From contig JASMTQ010000075.1 of assembly GCA_041694275.1 (NCBI GenBank), positions 1 through 26,768 of the forward strand: a stretch of DNA of 26,768 nt, in the 5' to 3' direction. The DNA is from M55B118 sp041694275 (GTDB taxonomy: Bacteria; Bacillota_I; Bacilli_A; Izemoplasmatales; Izemoplasmataceae). Under the pieces are notes generated by a model. It ran no database searches. It saw only the letters and a list, made by a program, of their open reading frames with translations, and was not told the origin of the DNA. Of this stretch, positions 1 through 7,521 are shown piece by piece. The translations under genes were made by a program, and so were the position numbers. The stretch's first letter is position 1. The number at the start of each line of letters is the position of its first letter.

Positions 1-7
1 TCATAGG

Positions 8-460
8 TCATGTTACCCGCTTCATCTTGTAAAAAATGAAAGACATTAAAAACGCTGCAAGCAAGGCGCCGAAAAAATCCGTATAGATATCCCCTATCTG
101 CATTGCCCTTCCAGGAATCGTCGATTGCAGTGTTTCATCGAGTATCGCTATCAACAAGGCAATCATGGAGGATTCTATGATCAGTCTGTAGAAATCCTTG
201 TAAAAACTTCTTAAAAAATCATAGACCCATACACCCAGAAAAAAATAAAGCGTAAAATGGGCGAAGAAGCGAAGTGTACTTTCAAGTGCTGCCACGTCCA
301 CTCTCTCAGAGAAATCACTCTGAACGATTTCGACAACTCTGATAAAGGTCTTTGTTACACCACCAGATAGTTCGCTGGACTCTGTGCCTGCCTGAGAAGA
401 CAGTATGAAGATGAGAAGAATCCACATCAGTGACAGTGCACCTCTTAAAAACGCAAGCAT
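8..460 (-). CDS. VanZ-family membrane protein
   Basis: A 150-residue membrane protein of the VanZ-like family. The family's biochemical role is poorly defined; the founder gives low-level teicoplanin resistance. Visible family marks are a hydrophobic N-terminus ending in FILSSQ (18-23), the R-x-x-x-H-F helix (64-69), the acidic D108-E109 with Q112, the PGR loop (116-118) and D124. About four membrane helices can be drawn (roughly 5-22, 66-82, 96-108, 126-145). The ATG at 460 overlaps the TGA of the upstream phosphatase by one base (TGATG), so translational coupling is likely; a TTG at 463 is also in frame but less likely. After its TGA, an ATG at 4-2 could start a further gene in the same operon, lying outside the window. 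Pairing with a YwqE-type phosphatase hints at cell-surface polysaccharide biology, which is inference. Confidence 0.85.
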   Translation of the reverse strand: MLAFLRGALSLMWILLIFILSSQAGTESSELSGGVTKTFIRVVEIVQSDFSERVDVAALESTLRFFAHFTLYFFLGVWVYDFLRSFYKDFYRLIIESSMIALLIAILDETLQSTIPGRAMQIGDIYTDFFGALLAAFLMSFIFYKMKRVT

Positions 461-1149
461 CAAAGACCGAGTATCCTTTTCGGGTTTTCAATGAATAGTT
501 TTCTAGCCAGTGCTTCATCCTTTTTCTTCGCAATGAATTTGTAAGCTTTTTTCATAGTATGGATATGTTTGATTGCGTGTATGTCACTCGCTATCAAATC
601 CACCATGTTTTCCTTAAGAAGGGTCAATGCCATTTTCTGGCTTTTCTTGCCTCCGCCCTTCAAAAAGTGTTTGGCAACCACCTGAAGAATGCCCCCTTCT
701 TTTTTCACGCGTTTCCAGTCATTGAGTGACATGTAGTGATACCGTTCGGGGTGGGCAATCACGGTTTTGTAGCCTTTCATGTTGAGTGTGTAGACGATTT
801 CGTCAATGCGCGCTTCGCGCATGCCGAAATCCACGAGCACGTACTCTGTACCATTCAATGTATGCGCATGTTTAATCAGGCCATCCATTTCATCATACTC
901 GTCAATTTCACTGCCAAGATAAAGTTCAATATCAATCCCTTCATCCTTGACAGCCTGTTTCAATAAATCAAAATGTTTCTCATAAAACGTCTTTTCCTCG
1001 TAAAATCCCCTAAGCATAGCAAAATGCGGTGTCAGACATACGCCTTTGACGCCATCTTTTTCGTACCCTTTCAAGATGGCCAAGGCTTCGTCCATGTTCT
1101 GTACACCGTCGTCAACACCGGGAATGATGTGCGTGTGTGTATCAAACAT
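460..1149 (-). CDS. CpsB/CapC/YwqE-type tyrosine-protein phosphatase (PHP domain)
   Basis: A 229-residue PHP-domain protein matching the Mn-dependent tyrosine phosphatases that dephosphorylate bacterial BY-kinases controlling capsule or exopolysaccharide synthesis. The metal-binding motifs are in order: D3-T-H5-T-H7 followed by PGVDDG (10-15), TPH (40-42), E81 in GSEID, AHPERY (132-137) and SDIHA (188-192). Length matches the family (about 250). The start at 1149 has a GGGGAG ribosome site about ten bases upstream and an extended -10 promoter further up. No BY-kinase gene lies in the window, so the partner must be elsewhere or absent. The downstream VanZ gene overlaps by one base. Family assignment is strong; the actual substrate is inferred. 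Confidence 0.9.
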   Translation of the reverse strand: MFDTHTHIIPGVDDGVQNMDEALAILKGYEKDGVKGVCLTPHFAMLRGFYEEKTFYEKHFDLLKQAVKDEGIDIELYLGSEIDEYDEMDGLIKHAHTLNGTEYVLVDFGMREARIDEIVYTLNMKGYKTVIAHPERYHYMSLNDWKRVKKEGGILQVVAKHFLKGGGKKSQKMALTLLKENMVDLIASDIHAIKHIHTMKKAYKFIAKKKDEALARKLFIENPKRILGL

Positions 1150-1179
1150 TTTGTTCCTCTCCCCTTTATATTCTTATTT

Positions 1180-1188
1180 ATTATATCA
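1180..1188 (-). promoter_or_regulatory. extended -10 promoter for the phosphatase/VanZ operon
   Basis: On the minus strand TG-A-TATAAT reads from 1188 to 1180, a perfect -10 with the extended TGn element, about 31 bases before the ATG at 1149. No good -35 is visible 17 bases upstream, as is common for extended -10 promoters. Confidence 0.6.
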
Positions 1189-1209
1189 TGAAACACTCAT
1201 TTTCTCATT

Positions 1210-1237
1210 AAAAAAAAGCCCGCGGAAATCGCGGGCC
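1210..1237 (-). terminator. intrinsic terminator after endonuclease lipoprotein 1
   Basis: A perfect 7-bp GC stem (GCCCGCG at 1218-1224 with CGCGGGC at 1230-1236) and a 5-base loop, followed on the minus strand by a run of Ts. It lies just past the TGA-side end of the gene ending at 1242 and separates it from the phosphatase operon promoter. Confidence 0.9.
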
Positions 1238-1241
1238 AAAA

Positions 1242-3275
1242 TCAGTCTACATTGACTGAGGGGTGGTCATTGAACATAAGCAGTGCGAGATGCGGGTGGT
1301 CGATGAACGGGTTGCGGTTGTTTTGATAGTCAAAAATGACATCATTTCGGTTTCTCTCAAAGTCATCGACAGGATCTTGCACGTGCCATTCAAGTAATAG
1401 CCCAAGGTCTCCTAAGACGCCGCTTCTAAGATCCAGGCTGTTGTAGCGTGCGTCCATGTAAAAGAGCATGCGTGCAACATCGCCTTTTACGACATCCGGT
1501 GGTTCATAAGTGCTTCCACTTTCACCGAAAGGAAGGTTTCCGCGGCTGCTGTTTTCACTGACGTCCGACGGTTTCAGATGATGCGCGTCGGCCTTTGCTC
1601 CTGAAGAGGCAAGTTTGGACTGCGGCCATACGTGTTCTCGGTTCCAGTTCGGATAATCCCATTGTCCTTTTATAGACTCCCTGGTGTAAACAAGAATGAT
1701 GTTGTTTGGATTGTCAGGATCCTTGTCACTTTCTTCAAGCACCCATTTGGCGTCGTCATAGGAAAGATGATTGACATTGTCGTTTAAAATCGTAGTCAAC
1801 GCATCATCAAGGGTACTGCCATAAAGACCTTCGGCCTGGTCAAAGTAGGTAATGAGGTCTTCATCAAGAAGATCTGCCAGATTGCCTTCAAGATCAGGGT
1901 CTTGTGGTGTATTGTTGTCTCCAGTTCCAGGATCGGTCGTATTATCATCAGAAGAATCGTCACTTCCATCAGGATTACCATAAAGAAGCTCAAACGATTC
2001 GTAATGGTCCCCTGTATAATAGATGAGACCGTCTTCTGAGAAGACAAGGCGCTCTACGCCTCTTGAATGACCGCCATCGAAGTTTATATCTGCAGAATGA
2101 TAGGTCTTCCCATCAGGCAGCAAGCCTTCATAGTTATGGAAATCCTTATAGCCAAGACTCATAAGATCGTTACCGGTCTCGCTTCTAAGTTCCGATTCAT
2201 CCCAGCCTGTAGTGGCAAACTCATCATAAGCCATGTAGTTGTCCGGCAGTTCATCGTAGGTATGAAGATAAAGCGCCACGTTGTCCTTGTCGATAAACTC
2301 TCCATCTATGTCTATCTGAGCGTCGCCGTCATTGTTTGAATCATCTCCTGAAGAATCATCGTTTGAATCATCCGGCTGCGTGATCGCTTCGCTACCGCCG
2401 AAGACCTTGAAGTCATCGACGTTGATGCGTCCACTTACACCATCAATTCTCATGTGAATGGCATCGCTATAGGAAAAGCCATCAAGATCATCAAAAACAA
2501 GCGTATATTCATACGTATCAAGCGTATCGGTAAGGGTTTCAACACTGAGTTCAGTCCAGGTGGATGCGTCTTTGGAGATGCTTACAGAAAGCTCACCATT
2601 GGAATCCATATGCGTATTCGCAGCCACAAAAGAAAAGCTGTTCACTTCGCTGAACGCATCAAGCGTGTAAATGAAACTGTCTTCTTCTTCGTCTATGCGA
2701 ATGGACGCATCCCCATTGAAGCGGTCCTGGTCGGGATAGACGGTGTTCGCAGTTTGATTTTGAATCCATTCAACCCCATCGAAATCATAGGTTCCATAAT
2801 CACTCCAGAATCCTACTTCAGTCGATTCGAAGCTTGTTGCATACACTTCGCTGATGACTGGTTCTTCATCCGTGTTGTCATCCGTGTTGTCGTCGTTTGA
2901 GTCATCTGTGTTATCGTCTTCGTCGTTGGTGTCATCACCTGAATCATCAGGGGTTTCTACCTGATCGAAGATGGCTTCGACTGTGTAGTCGCCCGCTTCA
3001 AAATCAAAGATGAACGAGCTTTCTTCACTCAGTACATCTCCGGCTTCATTCTCCCAGTGGGAAAACGCGTAGGCGGATTCATCATACTCACCAAGTTCAA
3101 AAGTAATGGTCCCTTCACTATCCGTATCGATTGAGTAGTCAAATGATTCCACATCACTGACTACGTTGATATCATAGCCTTCGGGTAAGTCAATCTGTGT
3201 TCCGAGGTCTTCACACGCACCAAGTGTAAAGAACGTCAGAAGCGCTAAAGCAAACGCAATAACCTTACGTTTCAT
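1242..3275 (-). CDS. secreted lipoprotein: B-repeat + beta-sandwich + barnase-like + endonuclease I
   Basis: A 677-residue multidomain extracellular nuclease. The signal peptide ends in lipobox LGAC with Cys21. Next come an InlB B-repeat-like domain (34-105), an Asp-rich linker (108-138), a predicted beta-sandwich module (143-294), a second Asp/Ser linker (300-318), a barnase/binase-like domain (324-433), a third linker (434-460) and a C-terminal endonuclease I (EndA/Vvn-type beta-beta-alpha-Me) domain (465-677). Endonuclease residues: E547-H548 in REHVWPQS, H566/HL in the DAHHLKPS stretch, and N575 in SENSSRGN, matching the metal-binding Asn. The barnase-like domain keeps LPDNY, ADIN, DGLIYYT and DHY but has Tyr350 and Ser394 where barnase has catalytic Lys27 and Glu73. 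The RBS AGGAGGA sits seven bases before ATG. The gene stands alone with its own terminator. It is a paralogue of the next two endonuclease genes. Role: degrading nucleic acid outside the cell, anchored to the membrane lipid. Confidence 0.9.
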   Translation of the reverse strand: MKRKVIAFALALLTFFTLGACEDLGTQIDLPEGYDINVVSDVESFDYSIDTDSEGTITFELGEYDESAYAFSHWENEAGDVLSEESSFIFDFEAGDYTVEAIFDQVETPDDSGDDTNDEDDNTDDSNDDNTDDNTDEEPVISEVYATSFESTEVGFWSDYGTYDFDGVEWIQNQTANTVYPDQDRFNGDASIRIDEEEDSFIYTLDAFSEVNSFSFVAANTHMDSNGELSVSISKDASTWTELSVETLTDTLDTYEYTLVFDDLDGFSYSDAIHMRIDGVSGRINVDDFKVFGGSEAITQPDDSNDDSSGDDSNNDGDAQIDIDGEFIDKDNVALYLHTYDELPDNYMAYDEFATTGWDESELRSETGNDLMSLGYKDFHNYEGLLPDGKTYHSADINFDGGHSRGVERLVFSEDGLIYYTGDHYESFELLYGNPDGSDDSSDDNTTDPGTGDNNTPQDPDLEGNLADLLDEDLITYFDQAEGLYGSTLDDALTTILNDNVNHLSYDDAKWVLEESDKDPDNPNNIILVYTRESIKGQWDYPNWNREHVWPQSKLASSGAKADAHHLKPSDVSENSSRGNLPFGESGSTYEPPDVVKGDVARMLFYMDARYNSLDLRSGVLGDLGLLLEWHVQDPVDDFERNRNDVIFDYQNNRNPFIDHPHLALLMFNDHPSVNVD

Positions 3276-3370
3276 GTTGGTTCCTCCTAAATTTTTGTAC
3301 GCACCGTTTTTAGTGCATCATTTTAGATTACCAGTTAAGAAAGCGTTTGTAAATGAAATCGAAGAAAATA

Positions 3371-3413
3371 AAAAGGATACAGTTTAGTATGCAAACTGTA
3401 CCCAAATCCTTTT
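3371..3413 (-). terminator. intrinsic terminator after endonuclease lipoprotein 2
   Basis: A long interrupted hairpin: inner arms ACAGTTT (3380-3386) and AAACTGT (3393-3399) around a 6-base loop, outer arms AAAAGGAT and ATCCTTTT with a small bulge. On the minus strand it ends in CCTTTTTATTTT. It begins at the TAA of the gene ending at 3412. Confidence 0.75.
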
Positions 3414-4395
3414 AGTCAAGATCCAAAGAAGGGTGATCATAAAACATCAGATATGCGAGGTGCGGGTGATCAATGAATGGATTCCTGTTGCCCTGGTAAT
3501 CATGGATGACCTCGTTTCTGTTTCTTTCAAAATCATCCACGGGATCTTCAACGTGCCACTCTAAAAGCATGCCGAGATCGCCCACGACGCCACTACTGAC
3601 ATCTAGACTGTCATACCGCGCGTCCATGTAAAAAAGCATGCGTGCAACGTCGCCCTTCACAACGTCGGGTGGTTCATAGGTGCTGCCTGTTTCACCGAAA
3701 GGCAGGTTTCCTCTTCTTGAATTCTCTGAGACATCGGAGGGTTTCAAGTGATGCGCGTCCGATTTGGCGTCCACGTCAAATTTGGACTGCGGCCATATGT
3801 GTTCGCGGTTGTAAGTCGGATAGGTCGCAGGGCCTGATACGGACTCCCTCGTATAAACAAGAATCACGTTTCCAGGATTGTCCGGGTCTTCATCACTATC
3901 CTGGACGACATCCCAGATATCCCCGTAACTGAGACTTGTGTCGTCTCTGTTTAAAATGGTCGTAAGCGCATCATCGAGATCATTTCCATAAAGGCCTTCC
4001 GCCTCCTGATAATAGCCATCAAGTCCGTAAGAAAGAAGCGTCTCAAAGGATTCATTACCCGTGAATTCACCAGGTTCACCACCACTGCCCGTAAACTCAA
4101 AGACCGCTTCAATGGTCATTGTTTCCTTGTAGAGGTCTCTTTCAAAGCTTTCTTCTTCACTCAGTACAGTGAAAGTTTCAGGCTCATACCAGTGCACAAA
4201 CTCGTAGTTCTCACCATGAGAATCAAGACTCAAAGCCATGGTATTGCCTTCGATATCAAGGGAATATTCAAATGCTTCAACATCACTGATGATTTCAATA
4301 TCATAGTCCTTCTCCGGTCCCTCTTCGCCGTTGCAGGCTCCTAAAGTGAATACGGCAAGCAAAGCAAGCCCAAATACATACTGTCGTCTTTTCAT
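3412..4395 (-). CDS. secreted lipoprotein endonuclease I with one B-repeat
   Basis: A 327-residue lipoprotein nuclease, the shortest of the three paralogues. Signal peptide with LGAC and Cys21, an InlB B-repeat-like domain (30-100), a short Gly/Glu linker (102-112) and an endonuclease I domain (115-327). Catalytic and metal residues: E198-H199 in NREHIWPQS and N225 in SENSRRGN; HHLKPS precedes it. The C-terminal ~200 residues are nearly the same as in the 677-residue paralogue, including the ending around NPFIDHPHLA, so the two arose by a fairly recent duplication followed by loss or gain of N-terminal modules. An in-frame ATG at 4404 lies only two bases after the AAGGAG site, so the ATG at 4395 is the better start; it also puts the lipobox Cys at 21, as in the paralogue. 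Monocistronic: own promoter candidate and own terminator. Confidence 0.9.
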   Translation of the reverse strand: MKRRQYVFGLALLAVFTLGACNGEEGPEKDYDIEIISDVEAFEYSLDIEGNTMALSLDSHGENYEFVHWYEPETFTVLSEEESFERDLYKETMTIEAVFEFTGSGGEPGEFTGNESFETLLSYGLDGYYQEAEGLYGNDLDDALTTILNRDDTSLSYGDIWDVVQDSDEDPDNPGNVILVYTRESVSGPATYPTYNREHIWPQSKFDVDAKSDAHHLKPSDVSENSRRGNLPFGETGSTYEPPDVVKGDVARMLFYMDARYDSLDVSSGVVGDLGMLLEWHVEDPVDDFERNRNEVIHDYQGNRNPFIDHPHLAYLMFYDHPSLDLD

Positions 4396-4426
4396 AAGTA
4401 TCATTTCTCCTTCTTAGTAACATTAA

Positions 4427-4455
4427 ACAGTATCAAACAAAGCGTCTTTTTGCAA
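4427..4455 (-). promoter_or_regulatory. candidate promoter for endonuclease lipoprotein 2
   Basis: Minus strand: TTGCAA (4455-4450), 17 bases, then TACTGT (4432-4427) preceded by an extended TG-A element. The match is only moderate, but position and spacing fit a start about 25 bases before the ribosome site. Confidence 0.35.
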
Positions 4456-4460
4456 GGCGT

Positions 4461-4489
4461 AAAAAAGCCCCCGGCAATTAGCCAAGGGC
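4461..4489 (-). terminator. intrinsic terminator after endonuclease lipoprotein 3
   Basis: Arms GCCCCCGGC (4467-4475) and GCCAAGGGC (4481-4489) pair along nine positions with two G-T pairs and a 5-base loop; on the minus strand six Ts follow. It lies 13 bases past the stop at 4502. Confidence 0.9.
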
Positions 4490-4501
4490 CTGTTGAATGC
4501 T

Positions 4502-6856
4502 TTAGTTGGTCGGTGGGGTCAGATTCACAGTCGAATGATCATGGTATAAAAGGTAGGCAAGGTGCGGGTAATCGATAAATGGATTCCTATTGCCTTGATA
4601 ATCTTCAATGACGTCATTCCGGTTGTATTCAAAGTCAGAGACCGGGTCGGAGAGATGCCACTCAAGCAGTGTCTCAAGATCGCCCATCTCATAAGTGGAA
4701 GGGGTGCCGTCCACAAGAGAGAGTCCATCATAACGCACGTCCATGTAGAAAAGCATGCGGGCAACATCGCCTCTTACCTCTTCAGGAGGCATGTAGCCAT
4801 CCACGCCAAAGTGCAGGTTGCCTCTGGCGGAGTTTTCACCTGGGTTTGCAGGCGCAAGGTTGTGCAGGTCGGTCCCTTCATGAATATCATCCCCATCGGT
4901 ATCCACGCCAAGCAGGGACTGTGGCCAAACGTGTTCACGGTTCCAAGACCCTCCCCATTCACCCGAGGTGGACATTCTTGTATAAATGAGAATGAGATTG
5001 TCGGGATTATCGGGATCCTGGTCGGTTTCATCCAGAATGATGCGCGCATCATCGTAGGTGACTCCAGTCATTTGTGAAACAATCGATTGAAGCGCGGTCT
5101 CAAGATTGGTTCCATACATGTCTTCAACGGGATCATACTCACTGTACATGTCAATCGCAAGCAGATCTTCCATACTCATGGTGTCGTAATCTTCAGGCAC
5201 ATCGAATCGCGCTTCAAGGGTCGCGTTATCATGAACGGTATAATCGAAGGCTTCCTGATCACTTACGAGCGTGTCTCCTTCATACCAACCCAGGAATGCG
5301 TGCGGTCCACTTGGATAGGTCACCTCAAGTGAAACCTCGGTTCCATCTATAATTGGAGAGGCTTCACTGCTCGTCATCTCGGCGTTATAGAGGTTGGTAT
5401 TCAAATCAAGATCGTATCTTTCAGGATTGTCAAACACTGAAACGACGGTGGTATCTTCATTCAGGGTAAAGGTGTATTCACTGTCTGTAGATAGTGTATT
5501 CCCTTCACTGTCCTGCCATTCTAAGAAGGTATAAGTACTGGTAGGATCACTCGCAGTGACAGTGATATCACTGCCAGGTTCTACCTTGGTTGAAGGAAGG
5601 GCGTGCATCTCTGCGTCCCAGTATGTGCTTTCCATGGTCACTTCAGGGTAGTCACTGCCTTCAACGTAGTTTTCCCAGACCATGTTGTCGATGATGGTCT
5701 GACTGTTCGTTGCGATGAGTTCAAGTTCAAAGGTTCCGGAAATATTGATATCTTCGACTTCAAAAATGCCGGTTTCATTATTGACTGCACCGCTTTCAGC
5801 GATGAGATTTCCATTAATGTAAAGCGCGAGTTCAGCGTCACCGGTAAAGGCGTTCAGATAATCAATGCTGAAACTGTGGATGCCTTCGTCAATGGTGGCT
5901 GTGAGACTCGGATTTCTGGACGTATCTCCAAAGGTAAGCGCATGCGTTCCATCAATGTTCTTATCACCTCTGGACCCTGTATAGGTCCATTCGATGTCAT
6001 GGTCGCCTGTGAACGTTCCTGATTGGTAGGAACTGCCTGTTTCAGGGTAATTTTCAAACGTTTCTTCATAGATTTGCGGTTCAATGGGACTTAATTCAAA
6101 CACAGCCTCAAGGCTGTCGCCTTCACCTACCGTATATTCAAGCGCTTCGGTGGTGGAGTGTTCACTCCCATTGAGTTTCCAGTGAACGAATGTATGTGTC
6201 CCTGCGTTGTATTCAGGTGTGATACTCACGGTTTCTCCCACTACATAAGGACTGTCTTCGCTGAGTGAGAACGTCACGCCATCCACGTTGGCTGTGATAT
6301 CGAGACTCTCAACCGTATTGATCTCTTCAAAAATCGCTTCAAGGCTGTCGCCTTCAGCGATCTCATAATCCAGTGCTTCTGTGGTGGAATGTTCACTGCC
6401 GTTTAACTCCCAGCGAATAAAAGAAAGGGTATCTTCATTATACTGTGGGGTGATGGTTACGGTATTTCCCACTTCAAAAGGACTGTCTTCACTCAGATTG
6501 AAGGCAACGCCTTCCATATTCGAAGAAAGATCAATCGAATCGATAAACGCTTTCATATCGAAGACCGCTTCAAGTGTCGCATCCTCTTCAACGGTGTATT
6601 CGAAGCTTGCGTCTTCACTTAAACTTACGCCTCCGCTTTCCCAGCGTATGAATTCCGCGTCTTCAGAATCCCATGTGGCCGATACGGTTACGGTGTCTCC
6701 CTCGGTGTAGGGACCTTCAGGATCCGCTTCAAGCGTAGCGGCTTCATAATCACTTTCAAGCGTGAGCGTGAAGGTGTCTTCATCATTCGCCGGAGTGCAC
6801 CCGATGATGGTGATGCTCAAAGTAAATAAGGCTAACAGGGATAATGCTTTTTTCAT
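4502..6856 (-). CDS. secreted lipoprotein endonuclease I with five B-repeats and a beta-sandwich
   Basis: A 784-residue lipoprotein, the largest endonuclease I paralogue here. Signal peptide with IIGC and Cys20. Three B-repeat-like domains (28-100, 104-177, 180-254) are followed by a beta-sandwich module resembling adhesion or carbohydrate-binding folds (262-398), two more B-repeats (404-476, 480-552) and the endonuclease domain (556-784). Each B-repeat has the pattern W-x4-6, a Ser/Thr-rich turn and LEA-x-F at its end. Nuclease residues are E641-H642 in NREHVWPQS, H665 in DLHNLAPA and N675 in GENSARGN. This domain is more diverged than the other two copies and has an extra DTDGDDIHEG acidic loop (652-661). 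RBS GGAGC, seven bases before ATG. No terminator separates it from pcp 50 bases upstream, so it may be co-transcribed with the protease genes. Role: surface-held DNase with a long adhesive stalk (inferred). Confidence 0.9.
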   Translation of the reverse strand: MKKALSLLALFTLSITIIGCTPANDEDTFTLTLESDYEAATLEADPEGPYTEGDTVTVSATWDSEDAEFIRWESGGVSLSEDASFEYTVEEDATLEAVFDMKAFIDSIDLSSNMEGVAFNLSEDSPFEVGNTVTITPQYNEDTLSFIRWELNGSEHSTTEALDYEIAEGDSLEAIFEEINTVESLDITANVDGVTFSLSEDSPYVVGETVSITPEYNAGTHTFVHWKLNGSEHSTTEALEYTVGEGDSLEAVFELSPIEPQIYEETFENYPETGSSYQSGTFTGDHDIEWTYTGSRGDKNIDGTHALTFGDTSRNPSLTATIDEGIHSFSIDYLNAFTGDAELALYINGNLIAESGAVNNETGIFEVEDINISGTFELELIATNSQTIIDNMVWENYVEGSDYPEVTMESTYWDAEMHALPSTKVEPGSDITVTASDPTSTYTFLEWQDSEGNTLSTDSEYTFTLNEDTTVVSVFDNPERYDLDLNTNLYNAEMTSSEASPIIDGTEVSLEVTYPSGPHAFLGWYEGDTLVSDQEAFDYTVHDNATLEARFDVPEDYDTMSMEDLLAIDMYSEYDPVEDMYGTNLETALQSIVSQMTGVTYDDARIILDETDQDPDNPDNLILIYTRMSTSGEWGGSWNREHVWPQSLLGVDTDGDDIHEGTDLHNLAPANPGENSARGNLHFGVDGYMPPEEVRGDVARMLFYMDVRYDGLSLVDGTPSTYEMGDLETLLEWHLSDPVSDFEYNRNDVIEDYQGNRNPFIDYPHLAYLLYHDHSTVNLTPPTN
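6095..6406 (-). repeat. internal duplication of a B-repeat, offset 231 bp
   Basis: Two copies of a stretch of about 80 bp inside the third endonuclease gene (near 6326-6406 and 6095-6175) are offset by 231 bases, exactly 77 codons. At protein level LNGSEHSTTEAL is identical at residues 151-162 and 228-239, and GDSLEA at 169-174 and 246-251. The near-identity suggests a recent tandem duplication of one domain. Confidence 0.85.
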
Positions 6857-6906
6857 AATTAAAGCTCCTTTGTGTATTTGGGTTTATTCCACATCTGTCC
6901 GAGTTC

Positions 6907-7521
6907 TCAGACGTTGATGGGACTCAGGATGGTATCAAGCGTTTGAATTAGAACTTCTGTCATGAGGCTTTTACTCATCGAAGGAATGGCTTCCTTGAAT
7001 GCCTGGGAAGGGAGTGCTGGCAAGTGCACAAAGCCGACTCTGGTTTCAAGCCCTTGTCGCTTGATGTGGTGCAGAGTTCTATAAAGCAGGTTGTTGCAGA
7101 CATACGCACCTGCAGAATTTGAAAGCTTCGCAGGCAGAAAGCGTTCCTTGTAGCGTTTTTCAAGGGAGGAAAGTGGCAATGTTGAAAACAGTCCATCCGC
7201 CCCGCCTTTGACAATGGGTCTGTTCGAAAGCACGTTGCCAAGGGCATCGGGCGCACTTGAATCACAGACGTTAATGCCGATTCTCTCAACCGTCACGTGA
7301 CTTCGCCCTTTCGCATACCCCGTCAGTAAAACCACATCGGGGTCGTGTTTTTCAATCAGAGGCAGAAGCCTTTCAAAACTTTGGTCGTAAATAACAGGAA
7401 GCACTGTTTTCAAGACTTTCCTGCCATAGAGAGTATCAGGGAAGGCTTCAAGCACTTCCTTTGAAGGGTTGATACTGTCTCCTCCAAAGGGTTCGAATGC
7501 GGTAATCAAAATGCCACTCAT
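6907..7521 (-). CDS. pcp: pyroglutamyl-peptidase I
   Basis: A 204-residue cytosolic cysteine peptidase of family C15, which removes N-terminal pyroglutamate from peptides. Motifs: ITAFEPFGG (5-13), the E79-R80 of the VTVERIGIN strand (catalytic Glu), SNSAGAYVCNN with Cys142 (nucleophile) and GFVHLP with His166. Length is slightly short of the usual 215. The ATG overlaps the TGA of the upstream protease by four bases (ATGA), so the two are translationally coupled; an AAAGGA site lies inside the end of the protease gene. Context suggests peptide scavenging: an outside protease makes peptides and Pcp clears blocked N-termini after uptake (inferred). Confidence 0.95.
   Translation of the reverse strand: MSGILITAFEPFGGDSINPSKEVLEAFPDTLYGRKVLKTVLPVIYDQSFERLLPLIEKHDPDVVLLTGYAKGRSHVTVERIGINVCDSSAPDALGNVLSNRPIVKGGADGLFSTLPLSSLEKRYKERFLPAKLSNSAGAYVCNNLLYRTLHHIKRQGLETRVGFVHLPALPSQAFKEAIPSMSKSLMTEVLIQTLDTILSPINV

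Noticed and set aside
2454..2900. Open frame of 148 codons on the plus strand
   Set aside because: It lies fully antisense to the 677-residue endonuclease lipoprotein, whose domains are clear; no ribosome site or family signal.
2880..2945. Short imperfect repeats resembling a repeat array
   Set aside because: They encode an Asp/Asn-rich linker in the lipoprotein; spacing and sequence are irregular, so neither CRISPR nor regulatory repeats.
4562..5077. Open frame of 171 codons on the plus strand
   Set aside because: Antisense shadow of the conserved endonuclease I domain of the 784-residue lipoprotein.
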